From DASQFI01 sp035633215 (lineage in GTDB: Bacteria; Acidobacteriota; Vicinamibacteria; Vicinamibacterales; SCN-69-37), in assembly GCA_035633215.1 (NCBI GenBank), contig DASQFI010000025.1:1-64000 (forward strand): a DNA stretch of 64,000 bases. Direction: 5' to 3'. The position numbers and the translations under genes were made by a program. How positions within the stretch are numbered: the stretch's first letter is position 1; every line of letters begins with the position of its first letter. The notes beneath the pieces were generated by a model. It ran no database searches. It was not told the origin of the DNA and was given only the letters and a program-made list of their open reading frames with translations. Below are positions 26,014 to 34,180 of the stretch, in pieces.

Positions 26014-27409
26014 ATCATCCTCCTTCGTGCCCGATCCGGTTGTCGTCCCGCGCGCGGACCACCCGATTTCGCGCCGGAACATCGATTCCGACGCGCTCCG
26101 GGTCCTGTACCGGCTTCAAAGCAGCAAGCACGTCGCGTACCTGGTGGGCGGGAGCGTCCGCGACCTGCTTCTGGGCCGCCGGCCGAAGGATTTCGACGTC
26201 GCCACGGATGCCCACCCGAATCAAATCAAGCGCCTGTTCAGGAATTGCTGGATCATCGGCCGGCGCTTCCGGCTCGCGCACATCAAGTTCGGCCAGAAGA
26301 CCATCGAGGTTGCGACGTTCCGAAAGAACGTGCCGGCCGATCCGGCCGCCGAACCGGCCGGTGAGACCCCCCAGGTCGTCTCTTCCGCCGGTCCGCCCGA
26401 CGACGCGCCCCGGCACGGGTCGCCGCACGAAGGCGAGCACGGCCGCGGCCGCGCGCGCGACCACGGACCTCGCCACGACCCCGGCATGATCCACCGCGAC
26501 AACACGTTCGGCACGCCGGAGGAGGACGCGTTCCGGCGCGACTTCACCATCAACGCGCTCTTCTACGACGTGGCGACGCGATCGGTCATCGACTACGTCG
26601 GCGGCCTCGGCGATCTCGAACGCCGCACGATTCGATCGATCGGCGATCCGCGCATCCGCTTCCTGGAAGATCCGGTCCGGATGATGCGCGCCGCGATCTT
26701 CGCCGCGCGCCTCGGCTTCGACATGGACCCGCTCGTCGTCGAGGCCATCGCCGAACATCGCACGCTCATTGCGAAGGCCTCGCCGTCACGGCTGATGGAG
26801 GAGTACTTCAAGATCCTCCGGTCGGGCTACGCGGAGCCCAGCTTCCGCGCGCTCGACCGGGTGCGGCTCCTCGAGTTGATCACGCCCGAGCTCGCGTCGC
26901 CGCCCGACGCGCTCTGGGACGCGCTCGCCCGGCTCGATCGATACCGCCAGCGGTTCCAGACGCTTCCACTGGAGCTCACCAACACGGTGCTCATCGGATC
27001 GCTGCTCGTGCCCATTGGCGTGCTCGACCGGCCCGTCCGGCGTGACGCGCCCGATCCGCGCGGAGAGCGCATCGCCCTTGGCATGCTGCCCGTGGCGCGA
27101 CGCGAGATCGATCGACTCCGCCAGATCACGCAGCTCGTGCAGCGGCTGACGGATGCCGCGCTCCCGCCAAGAGTTGCGCGCAGCATGCACCACCGGCCGG
27201 TGTTTTCAGACTCGGTCGTGTGGCTCGAGATCTTCGGCGACGCGCCCGATGCCGTGGAGAAGTGGAAGCAGGCCCGCCCCACCCGGCAGCAACCCTCCAG
27301 TGCCGCACCCACCCCCGAAGGCGCCGAGCCCGGCGCCGCGCCAGCCGGCGGCCGTCGCCGGAGACGACGACGCCGCAGACGCGGGCGAGGGCCACGGCCA
27401 GCCTCGTAG
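25997..27409 (+). CDS. pcnB: Poly(A) polymerase / tRNA nucleotidyltransferase family protein (PcnB-like)
   Basis: Class II nucleotidyltransferase that adds A tails to RNA 3' ends (PcnB) or repairs CCA ends. The head domain shows YLVGGSVRDLLLGRRPKDFDVATDA with the two catalytic aspartates. FRNCWIIGRRFRLAHIKFG follows and is characteristic of PcnB rather than CCA enzymes. FRRDFTINALFYD and the RNA-binding block GDPRIRFLEDPVRMMRA come next. A low-complexity insertion (about residues 115-170) and a C-terminal arginine tract (GRRRRRRRRRRGRG) are extra; the tail is common in PcnB. The ATG at 25997 lies in a hairpin arm; GTG at 26027 is an alternative start. The TAG stop is the TAG of the REPIN at 27406. 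Confidence 0.88.
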   Translation: MTSEVISSSFVPDPVVVPRADHPISRRNIDSDALRVLYRLQSSKHVAYLVGGSVRDLLLGRRPKDFDVATDAHPNQIKRLFRNCWIIGRRFRLAHIKFGQKTIEVATFRKNVPADPAAEPAGETPQVVSSAGPPDDAPRHGSPHEGEHGRGRARDHGPRHDPGMIHRDNTFGTPEEDAFRRDFTINALFYDVATRSVIDYVGGLGDLERRTIRSIGDPRIRFLEDPVRMMRAAIFAARLGFDMDPLVVEAIAEHRTLIAKASPSRLMEEYFKILRSGYAEPSFRALDRVRLLELITPELASPPDALWDALARLDRYRQRFQTLPLELTNTVLIGSLLVPIGVLDRPVRRDAPDPRGERIALGMLPVARREIDRLRQITQLVQRLTDAALPPRVARSMHHRPVFSDSVVWLEIFGDAPDAVEKWKQARPTRQQPSSAAPTPEGAEPGAAPAGGRRRRRRRRRRGRGPRPAS

Positions 27410-27488
27410 GGCGGATTGGTTTCCAAATCCGCCAATTGATTTCCAAATCCGCCATGTCGAGGCGGATTTAGAGATCAATCCGCCCTAC
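27406..27488. repeat. REPIN of the GTAGGGCGGATT type
   Basis: GTAGGGCGGATT at 27406 and AATCCGCCCTAC ending at 27488 form the two ends; inside are two to three AAATCCGCC/GGCGGATTT hairpins. The GTAG contains the pcnB stop codon. The other end runs into the coding sequence of the MerR gene and supplies its last residues and TAA stop. Confidence 0.88.
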
Positions 27489-27938
27489 GCGTGCCCGAGT
27501 GCCCGCCCTGTCCAGCGCGGGCCGGCCGTCGAGCATGTCGAGCAATCGCGCACGCTGACCGGCCGGCGTGCTCGCCAGACGCGCGTCCCAGTCCTCGAGC
27601 AACGTCCGCAGATCGTCGCGCAAGTCGATCAATTCCTTCAGTCGCGCTTCCAGCCTGTCGAGACGCGCGCCCACCAGCGAGCGAACCCGCCCGCACGGCG
27701 GACTTCCCTTCTGGCACGCGCCCAGGACTTGCGCCAGTTCTTTGAGCGAGAAGCCGACGACGAGCGCGCGTTGGATCAGCCGCACACGATCGGCGGCCTC
27801 GACACTGTAGCGCCGATAGCCGGCGGGCGTGCGCGCGGTGCCGGGCAGCAGGCCGAGCCGCTCGTAGTGGCGCAGCGTGTCCGTGCTGACGCCGGTCAGC
27901 TGCGCCAGCGCGCGCGGACCGATCGACGTACTGCTCAT
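27468..27938 (-). CDS. MerR family transcriptional regulator, heavy-metal-like
   Basis: DNA-binding regulator of 156 residues. The N-terminal winged helix is typical (IGPRALAQLTGVSTDTLRHYERLGLLP, RTPAGYRRYSVEAADRVRLI). A long dimerisation helix (LVGARLDRLEARLKELIDLRDDLRTLLEDW) follows. Two cysteines in GACQKGSPPCGRV could bind a metal or thiol ligand, as in ZntR/CadR/SoxR-like members. The gene overlaps the preceding minus-strand gene by 4 nt, so the two are translated together. The last six residues (VGRIDL) are encoded by the REPIN, so the original C-terminus has probably been replaced. Confidence 0.9.
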   Translation of the reverse strand: MSSTSIGPRALAQLTGVSTDTLRHYERLGLLPGTARTPAGYRRYSVEAADRVRLIQRALVVGFSLKELAQVLGACQKGSPPCGRVRSLVGARLDRLEARLKELIDLRDDLRTLLEDWDARLASTPAGQRARLLDMLDGRPALDRAGTRARVGRIDL

Positions 27939-28408
27939 TTTCGTTTCGAGACCGTCCCGGGATCGCCGGTCTTGTGTTCGGCGATCTGGTATTTCAGGAA
28001 TTCGTGCACGGCCGCAACCGCTGCCGGATCGGCCGTCGTGATATCGACGCGTCCACCGCCAGGAGTCTCTTTGTACTTGTAAGTGATCCTGCCCTTCAGC
28101 TTCGTCATCGCGGACGTGCCGGGCACGTTCTTCGAGTCGTGAATCAGCATCGAGGCCTCGAAATTGCCGGCGCCAAACATCTGCGCGATGTGCGGCAGAT
28201 GCGCGCGGATGTCATCACGATCGGCCGTATCCGACGCGTTCTTGACCGCGATGTCGATCGCGCCGCCGTCGTCATGGAGATAAAAGTGATGGGCGGTCTT
28301 GTGCTGATCGAAACCCATCACTGTGGCCCCTCGGGCATGCGGATCCTGGGCGGGCGTGGACTGACCGAGTAGGCCGACGGAAACGACAACGATCCAGGGA
28401 CTGGGCAT
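27935..28408 (-). CDS. Conserved small periplasmic protein, function unknown
   Basis: A 157-residue protein with a short signal sequence (WIVVVSVGLLGQSTPAQD). The mature part is conserved in style (MGFDQHKTAHHFYLHDDG, DDIRAHLPHIAQMFGAGNF, EASMLIHDSKNVPGTSAM, AAVHEFLKYQIAEHKTGDP). The many histidines, including H-K-T-A-H-H and HLPHIAQM, could bind metal, which would fit the coupled MerR gene, but this is inference. The start has GGAG with a 7-nt spacer. It overlaps the MerR start by 4 nt. Similar proteins in other bacteria have no assigned function that I know of. Confidence 0.8.
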   Translation of the reverse strand: MPSPWIVVVSVGLLGQSTPAQDPHARGATVMGFDQHKTAHHFYLHDDGGAIDIAVKNASDTADRDDIRAHLPHIAQMFGAGNFEASMLIHDSKNVPGTSAMTKLKGRITYKYKETPGGGRVDITTADPAAVAAVHEFLKYQIAEHKTGDPGTVSKRK

Positions 28409-28470
28409 AGGTAAGCTCCTCAGATCCCTACGGTACGGGCTGGAATCGTTCCAGGGTCAAGCCGCCATAC

Positions 28471-28534
28471 GGAGGGCGGATTGGTTTCCAAATCCGCCGC
28501 GCGTCTGGCGGATTTAGAGAGCAATCCGCCCTAC
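28471..28534. repeat. REPIN of the GTAGGGCGGATT type (GGAG variant end)
   Basis: The left end reads GGAGGGCGGATTGG, the right end AATCCGCCCTAC. The CTAC at 28531-28534, read on the minus strand, is GTAG and contains the TAG stop of the TonB-dependent receptor. Confidence 0.88.
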
Positions 28535-30654
28535 CGGCGCCAATTGATCCCCACCCTGACCGCCCGATCCGGAGCCAGCGTGACGAGCGGCGTCCGGCCG
28601 ACTTCGACCCGCGCGTCGCCGACGTTCTCGATCACCAGATACCAGCCGAACGCACCCTCGCGGCCCGCCAAGCGCAGGTCCACCTGCGTGGCCGGCTCCA
28701 GCTCGAACTGATTTCGGTCGTCGTCGAACTGCGACGACGTCGAGCGCAGGATGCCGGAGACGATGATGGATCGCCACACGGTGGCGTCGGCGAGAAGCGC
28801 GAACGATCGACGCGGCACTTGCGGCAGCCGTTTGTCTTCGAGCACTGGTTCGAGCGAGTTCTGGAAGGTCGCGTCCGTCAGGATCGCCGACGCGCCCACG
28901 CGCACGCGGGCGGTCGGGCGAATCTCGCCGTCGATCTCGACCCCGGTGGCGTTGGCGTCGCCGGCATTCCGGCGCTGGCGGAGATTGGTCCCGATCGTGA
29001 CATTCGCCACCGCGTCGTGGATGACCGTCCCGAACACGGTGGCCGACGCGTTCCAGTTCCCCTGTGACGCGACGACACCGACGTCCCAGCCACGCGCGCG
29101 CTCGGGCAGGAGGTCGGGATTGGCCAGCGTGCGGATCGCTCCGACCTGGAAGTTGCGGACCATCTCGTTCAGCGTGGGCCACCGATGGCTCGACGCCACC
29201 GACCCGCGCAGGACGAGGCGCGTGTCACCAGTGAGGGCTTCGAACGACGCGCTGCCATGGCCGACCGTCGTCCCATCCCGGTCGGCGTCGTCGGCGGGCG
29301 CCGCGCGCCACTCGTGGCGCACGCCTGCGCCAAGCGTGAGACGTCTGATCGGCACGAAACCGGCGTGCAGCGAGATCGCCTCCGAATCGTCGTGCAGCGA
29401 CTGGCTGACGGTCGCCGGCACGCGCGGATCGGTATCGTCGAAGTCAGCCGATGCCCGCCCGATGGAAACGCGCCCGGTCAGGTTGCCGCGCGGCACGCCC
29501 CAGCCGAGATCCACGCTCGCGCGGTTGGTGTGCGTCTCGGTGACCTGCACCGAGTTCACGGTCTCGGTCGCCCGTCCGGCGCCGACGATGGAAAACGTCT
29601 GGTCGAAGGTGTTCGGACTGATCGATCCGCGCGCGCTGATCGCCAGGCCGTCGAGCACACGCGAATATTCGGCCGCGAACGTCCCGCCGCTCATCCGGTT
29701 GCGCTGCCGCACCGTGCCGTTGCCGCGGTCGTCGCGCCCGCCCCACCCGGCCACCACGAGGAGACCCGCGTTGGACTGCACCGCGGCCTTGCCCAGGGCA
29801 TTCACCCAGTCCGCATCCGCGCGAGCATCGATCGGGCCGACCGATTCAGGCGCGAGCGGCACGACGCCATCCGTCCGGAACCAGCTCGCCGCGCCGAACG
29901 CGGAGATCTTGTCGCGGCCGCCTCCGGCCGCGGCGTCGAATCCACCGACGGACCTCGACCCAAACTGCCCGGTCACCGACATCTGCCGCCGCCTCGTCGA
30001 CGGCGTCGTGAAGCTGATGACGCCGCCAAGCGCGTCGGAGCCGTACGTGTCTCCGCCGGCGCCCCGATTGACCCAGACGTTGTCGAGCGCGTCCGTCGGG
30101 AGTCGCGTCCACGTGACCCATCCGCCGAACCCGTCGTTCAGCGGCACGCCGTCGAGCAGCACGAGCCCGCGGCTCGCGCCGGACGCCGACAGCCCGCGCA
30201 GCGTCACTCCGTGCGTCGTCGGATTGGACGCGCGCGACGACGACCGCCGGAACAGCGAGAAGCCGGAGATCGATCGCAGCACTTCGTCCGGCGTCACCGC
30301 CGGCACTTTTTCGATCGCCGCTCGCGTGTCGCTGTCGGTGGTGACGGTCACCGATTCGGTCAGCCCAGCCGGGAACAGCAGGAAGTCGGACGGCGACGCC
30401 TGCACGAGCCGGCGGACGGAGGTGAACCCGCGCGCGCTGACCTCGACGACCGCCGGGAGGGCGGCATCCGGAAATGAAAATGCGCCGGACGCATCGACGA
30501 TGGCCGTCCTCGTCTGCTGACCCTGGTGGAGGACGACCGCGGCGCCAGGAATCGCGACGCCGTCGAAGGAGCGAACGGTGCCGGTCAGTGGCGGCGGTAA
30601 GGCCGAAGGCCAAAGGCCGAAGGCCAAAGTGAGAACAACACTAATAGCGATCAT
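28531..30654 (-). CDS. TonB-dependent outer-membrane receptor
   Basis: Outer-membrane receptor of 707 residues for an unidentified substrate. It has a signal peptide, an N-terminal CarboxypepD_reg module (LTGTVRSFDGVAIPGAAVVL), a plug domain (VPAVTPDEVLRSISGFSLF, THGVTLRGLSASGASRGLVLLDGVPL, YGSDALGGVISFTT) and a beta-barrel ending in an aromatic-rich last strand (RVGINWRR). A 14-nt direct repeat (30601-30614, 30615-30628) lies within the signal-peptide coding region. The TAG stop overlaps the REPIN at 28471-28534. It follows serC by 38 nt on the same strand and may be read from that operon. Confidence 0.93.
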   Translation of the reverse strand: MIAISVVLTLAFGLWPSALPPPLTGTVRSFDGVAIPGAAVVLHQGQQTRTAIVDASGAFSFPDAALPAVVEVSARGFTSVRRLVQASPSDFLLFPAGLTESVTVTTDSDTRAAIEKVPAVTPDEVLRSISGFSLFRRSSSRASNPTTHGVTLRGLSASGASRGLVLLDGVPLNDGFGGWVTWTRLPTDALDNVWVNRGAGGDTYGSDALGGVISFTTPSTRRRQMSVTGQFGSRSVGGFDAAAGGGRDKISAFGAASWFRTDGVVPLAPESVGPIDARADADWVNALGKAAVQSNAGLLVVAGWGGRDDRGNGTVRQRNRMSGGTFAAEYSRVLDGLAISARGSISPNTFDQTFSIVGAGRATETVNSVQVTETHTNRASVDLGWGVPRGNLTGRVSIGRASADFDDTDPRVPATVSQSLHDDSEAISLHAGFVPIRRLTLGAGVRHEWRAAPADDADRDGTTVGHGSASFEALTGDTRLVLRGSVASSHRWPTLNEMVRNFQVGAIRTLANPDLLPERARGWDVGVVASQGNWNASATVFGTVIHDAVANVTIGTNLRQRRNAGDANATGVEIDGEIRPTARVRVGASAILTDATFQNSLEPVLEDKRLPQVPRRSFALLADATVWRSIIVSGILRSTSSQFDDDRNQFELEPATQVDLRLAGREGAFGWYLVIENVGDARVEVGRTPLVTLAPDRAVRVGINWRR

Positions 30655-30692
30655 CGGTCCTCAGGTCGTACGACTAGCGCCCAGGGCTACAC

Positions 30693-31781
30693 CTACCCGT
30701 GCTTTCTCTCGAACTCCTGCATGAACGCGACGAGATCCTTCACGCCCTGCTCGGGAAAGGCGTTGTAGATCGATGCGCGCAGTCCGCCGACTGATCGATG
30801 CCCCTTCAGGCCATCGAAGCCCGCCGCCGTGGACTCCTTGACGAAGAGTTTTTCGAGATCCTCGGTCGGCAGCCGGAACGTCACGTTCATCCGCGAGCGA
30901 CTGTCGGAATCGGCATGCGGTTTCCAGAACTCCGTGCGGTCGAGCTCGTCGTACAGCACGTTGGCCTTACGTTCGTTGATCTTCGCGACAGCGCTCAGGC
31001 CGCCCAGTCCGGCGAGCCATTTGAGCACCAGCCGGAGGATGTAGATGCTGAAGCACGGCGGCGTGTTGTACATCGATCCGTTTTCCGCCTGCGTCTTCAA
31101 ATTGAGCATCGTCGGCAGCGACTCGGCGGATCGCGCCAGGAGATCCTCGCGCACGATGACGACGGTGACGCCAGACGGTCCGAGGTTTTTCTGCGCGCCG
31201 GCGTAAATCAGCCCGAACTTCGAGATGTCGATCGGCCGGGAAAACATGTCTGACGACGAATCGGAAACGAGCGGCGCGCCGCCGACGTCCGGCAGCCAGT
31301 GCCACTGCGTCCCGTGGATCGTGTTGTTCGACGTCATGTGGGCGTACGCCGCGCCGGAGGTAAGCTTGAGCTCGTCCTGCCTGGGAATGCGCTTGAAATT
31401 CCCGCCTTCGGTCGTCGCCGCGACCGCCGTCGCGCCGACCTTTTTGGCCTCCTTCATCGCCTTCTTCGCCCAGTCGCCGGTGACGATGTAGTCGGCGGTC
31501 ATGCCGGGCGAGAGCAGGTTCATCGGCACCATCGAGAACTGCAGGCTGGCGCCGCCCTGGAGAAAGACGACCTTGTAGTTGTCGGGAATGCCGCCGAGGT
31601 TCCGCATGTCGGCTTCGGCGCCCTGAATGATCTCGTCGAACGTCTTCGATCGGTGGCTGATTTCCATCACCGACATGCCCACGCCCGGCAGCGCCACGAG
31701 GTCCCGCCGCGCCTCTTCGAGCACCGGGAGCGGCAGCACGGCGGGGCCCGCCGAGAAGTTGTAAACGCGCGATTCACTCAT
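30693..31781 (-). CDS. serC: Phosphoserine aminotransferase
   Basis: PLP enzyme converting 3-phosphohydroxypyruvate to phosphoserine. The N-terminus is YNFSAGPAVLPLPVLEEA, followed by MEISHRSKTFDEII, FLQGGASLQFSMVPMNLL, TSNNTIHGTQW and the PLP lysine in YAGAQKNLGPSG. Length (362 residues) is normal. The ATG at 31781 is chosen because GAGG lies 5 nt upstream and the family N-terminus starts there. It is 10 nt downstream of serA in one operon. Confidence 0.97.
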   Translation of the reverse strand: MSESRVYNFSAGPAVLPLPVLEEARRDLVALPGVGMSVMEISHRSKTFDEIIQGAEADMRNLGGIPDNYKVVFLQGGASLQFSMVPMNLLSPGMTADYIVTGDWAKKAMKEAKKVGATAVAATTEGGNFKRIPRQDELKLTSGAAYAHMTSNNTIHGTQWHWLPDVGGAPLVSDSSSDMFSRPIDISKFGLIYAGAQKNLGPSGVTVVIVREDLLARSAESLPTMLNLKTQAENGSMYNTPPCFSIYILRLVLKWLAGLGGLSAVAKINERKANVLYDELDRTEFWKPHADSDSRSRMNVTFRLPTEDLEKLFVKESTAAGFDGLKGHRSVGGLRASIYNAFPEQGVKDLVAFMQEFERKHG

Positions 31782-31791
31782 GTGACCTCGC

Positions 31792-32793
31792 CTACACGTT
31801 AACAGCATTCGGCGCGCGGCCTGTGTCCTTGAACGTCCGCACGATGCGGACGGTCTCGGCCGCAATCGCTTCCTGTGCCTGATCCGTGGAGGCGCCGATG
31901 TGATGGGTGCCGTACACGCCTGGTTCCTGCACGATCGTGTCCGCGAACTCGCCCGAGGCCGACGCCGGCTCGTTCACGAAAACATCGACGCCCACTCGCA
32001 GCTGGCGATCGCGGATCGCCGCACGCAGCGCCGCCTGATCGACGCACTCGGCGCGCGCGGTGTTGATGAGAAAGCTGCCGGGCGCGAGCTTCGACAGGAC
32101 CGCGCCGTTGATGAGATCGCGCGTGTCGGGACAGAGGGCGAGGTGGATGCTGAGGATGTCCACGCGGGACGCGAGCGCTGCCGGCGACGGCGCCAGGTGC
32201 ACGGTCGTGAACGCCAACGCCGGACGAACGCCCAGGTCGTCGATCTCGGCGTCGGAGAGCAGGCGATCCTGGCCGTCGTAGCGCCGGCTCCACAGCACGA
32301 CCCTCATCGCGAAGCCGGCCGCCCGCCGGATCATCTCGCAGGCGATGTTGCCCGCGCCAAGGAGCCCGAGCGTCCGCCCGGAAAGGCCGCGGGCGTTCGA
32401 GTACTCCTTCTTGTTCCACTTGCCGTTCCGCAGGTCGGCGACGTTGTCGGGGATCCGGCGGTCGAGCGCGAGCATCAGGCCGAACGCCAGCTCGGCCACC
32501 GCCGCCGAGTTCTTCCCCGGACAGTTGGCGACAATCACGCGCTGCGCGGTGGCCGCCGCGACGTCGATCGTGTTCACTCCAGCGCCGGCCCGGACGATGA
32601 GTCTCAGCGACTTGCCCATCGCCGGCGCGCCGACCTTCGTAGATCGGACGATGAGCACTTCCGCCGCCGTCCGGCTGACCGCGTCGGCAAGCGCCTGATC
32701 CTTCAGATCCGGCTCGAAGAGCACCTCGCAGCCGAGTGCCTTCAGTCCGTCGATGCCGCTTTTCTCGAATTTGTCCGCAATGAGGACTCGCAT
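31792..32793 (-). CDS. serA: D-3-phosphoglycerate dehydrogenase, short form
   Basis: First enzyme of serine synthesis, oxidising 3-phosphoglycerate. At 333 residues it lacks the C-terminal ACT regulatory domain, so serine feedback through that domain is not expected. Catalytic residues are in place: Arg in NTARAECVD, Glu in VDVFVNEP and His in GTHHIGAST. The cofactor loop is LGLLGAGNIAC, with alanine in place of the third glycine, and the strand that should end in Asp reads VVLWSRR. Arg residues there suggest NADP rather than NAD, which is an inference. It is upstream of serC and downstream of DUF1015 with a REP hairpin between. Confidence 0.94.
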   Translation of the reverse strand: MRVLIADKFEKSGIDGLKALGCEVLFEPDLKDQALADAVSRTAAEVLIVRSTKVGAPAMGKSLRLIVRAGAGVNTIDVAAATAQRVIVANCPGKNSAAVAELAFGLMLALDRRIPDNVADLRNGKWNKKEYSNARGLSGRTLGLLGAGNIACEMIRRAAGFAMRVVLWSRRYDGQDRLLSDAEIDDLGVRPALAFTTVHLAPSPAALASRVDILSIHLALCPDTRDLINGAVLSKLAPGSFLINTARAECVDQAALRAAIRDRQLRVGVDVFVNEPASASGEFADTIVQEPGVYGTHHIGASTDQAQEAIAAETVRIVRTFKDTGRAPNAVNV

Positions 32794-32926
32794 GACAGCC
32801 CAAGATCCTACAACTGTCGGGGAAGCCGGGCCCGCGGCCCGCGCGGAGCCCTCAGCTCGGTCGCTGGGGGTGGGGCCCCGCGAGCATTGAAGAAAGAGGA
32901 CGGAGGCGATGCGAAATGTGCAGGTC

Positions 32927-32950
32927 GGCGGGGCTGAAGCCCCGCCCTAC
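32927..32950. repeat. Single REP hairpin with CTAC end
   Basis: GGCGGGGCTGAAGCCCCGCC followed by CTAC. On the minus strand the GTAG head lies 6 nt after the DUF1015 stop codon. It sits inside the serine operon, between DUF1015 and serA, in a 163-nt spacer with no other recognisable feature. Confidence 0.8.
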
Positions 32951-32956
32951 AGGCGT

Positions 32957-34180
32957 TCAGATCAGATGCACCAACAGCCCGTCTCGCAGTTTCGGCTCGA
33001 ACCAGGTCGATTTCGGCGGCATGACCTCGCCGGTGTCGGCGATGGCCATCAGGTCGTTGATGTTCACGGGATACATCGAGAAGGCGACCGCAGCCGCGCC
33101 CTCGTCGACCAACCGCTCGAGCTCGACCGGCCCGCGGATGCCGCCGACGAAGTCGATGCGCTTGTCGGTGCGGACGTCGCCGATCTTCAAGAGCGGTTCG
33201 AGGACCCGGCGCTGGAGGAGGTCGACATCGAGCGCCTGGATCCGGCTGGCGCCGGCATCGGGCGGCGGCAGGGTCAGCGTGTACCACTCGCCGGCCAGAT
33301 ACATCGACACGTCGCCGCGGCGCTCCGGCATGCTCTGGCCCGGACGGACGGCGACGCCGCTCGACTGGAGCGCCACCAGAAATGACTCCGGGGTCTCACT
33401 CCCCAGATCTTTCGCCACGCGGTTGTACGGCAGGATGCACACCTGGGTGTCGGGAAATGCGACCGCGACGAAGTCGGACTCCAGGGTCCTCCTGCGCGTT
33501 CCGGCGCCGGTGATCAGGTCGTGCGCGCGCGCCGCGCTCGCGACGCGGTGGTGGCCGTCGGCGATGTACAGGGACGGCAGCGCCCGGAACGCGTCGACCA
33601 GCGTGCTGACGTCGGCGCCGGTGACGCGCCAGATCGTATGGGTGACGCCATCGGGGGCGACGAAGTCGTAGAGCGGCGGCGTGGGGCTTACCCGCTGCGC
33701 GACCGCGTTCACGGCCGGAATCGCGCGATAGGTCAGGAAGGCAATCCCGGTCTGCGCGCGCAGCTCGGTGATGTGCCGCGTGCGATCGTCCTCCTTGTCC
33801 TTGCGCGTGCGTTCGTGCTTCTTGATGACTCCGTGGCTGTATTCCTCGAGCGAGAAGCACCCGGCCAGACCGATCTGCTCGTGCCAGTCGGTCTTCACCC
33901 GGTAGAAATAGAGCGCCGGCGCCAGCTCGATCGTCAATGGCGCGGCGCGCTTCAGCTCCTCGAAGTTGCGCGACGCCTGCGCGTAGACGCGGCTGTCATA
34001 GGGAGGCGTCCCGGGCGGGAGATCGACCTCGGATCGCGTCACGCGCAGGAAGCTGAGCGGATTGCCGGCGACGAGCTCGCGCGCTTCTTCGGTCGAGACG
34101 ACGTCGTACGGCACGGCCGCGACCTCCGCGGCCGTTTCGGGCGCCGGCCGAAGCGCGCGGAACGGAGCAATCTGCGACAT
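32957..34180 (-). CDS. DUF1015 family protein
   Basis: A 407-residue cytosolic protein of the DUF1015 family. Conserved pieces are PFRALRP, VAAVPYDVVSTEEARELV, NPLSFLRVTRSEVDLPPG, GLAGCFSLEEYSHGVIKKHERTRKDKEDDRTRH and ADGHHRVASAA. The ADGHHR motif resembles that of the ParB-like fold to which the archaeal serine kinase SerK belongs. The gene is directly upstream of serA and serC, and no phosphoserine phosphatase gene is in the window, so a role in serine metabolism is likely but unproven. Its start codon shares one base with the M23 gene's stop (TGATG). Confidence 0.9.
   Translation of the reverse strand: MSQIAPFRALRPAPETAAEVAAVPYDVVSTEEARELVAGNPLSFLRVTRSEVDLPPGTPPYDSRVYAQASRNFEELKRAAPLTIELAPALYFYRVKTDWHEQIGLAGCFSLEEYSHGVIKKHERTRKDKEDDRTRHITELRAQTGIAFLTYRAIPAVNAVAQRVSPTPPLYDFVAPDGVTHTIWRVTGADVSTLVDAFRALPSLYIADGHHRVASAARAHDLITGAGTRRRTLESDFVAVAFPDTQVCILPYNRVAKDLGSETPESFLVALQSSGVAVRPGQSMPERRGDVSMYLAGEWYTLTLPPPDAGASRIQALDVDLLQRRVLEPLLKIGDVRTDKRIDFVGGIRGPVELERLVDEGAAAVAFSMYPVNINDLMAIADTGEVMPPKSTWFEPKLRDGLLVHLI

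Noticed and set aside
27153..28082. Plus-strand frame reading out of pcnB through the REPIN
   Set aside because: It is out of frame with pcnB, antisense to the MerR gene and lacks protein-like composition.
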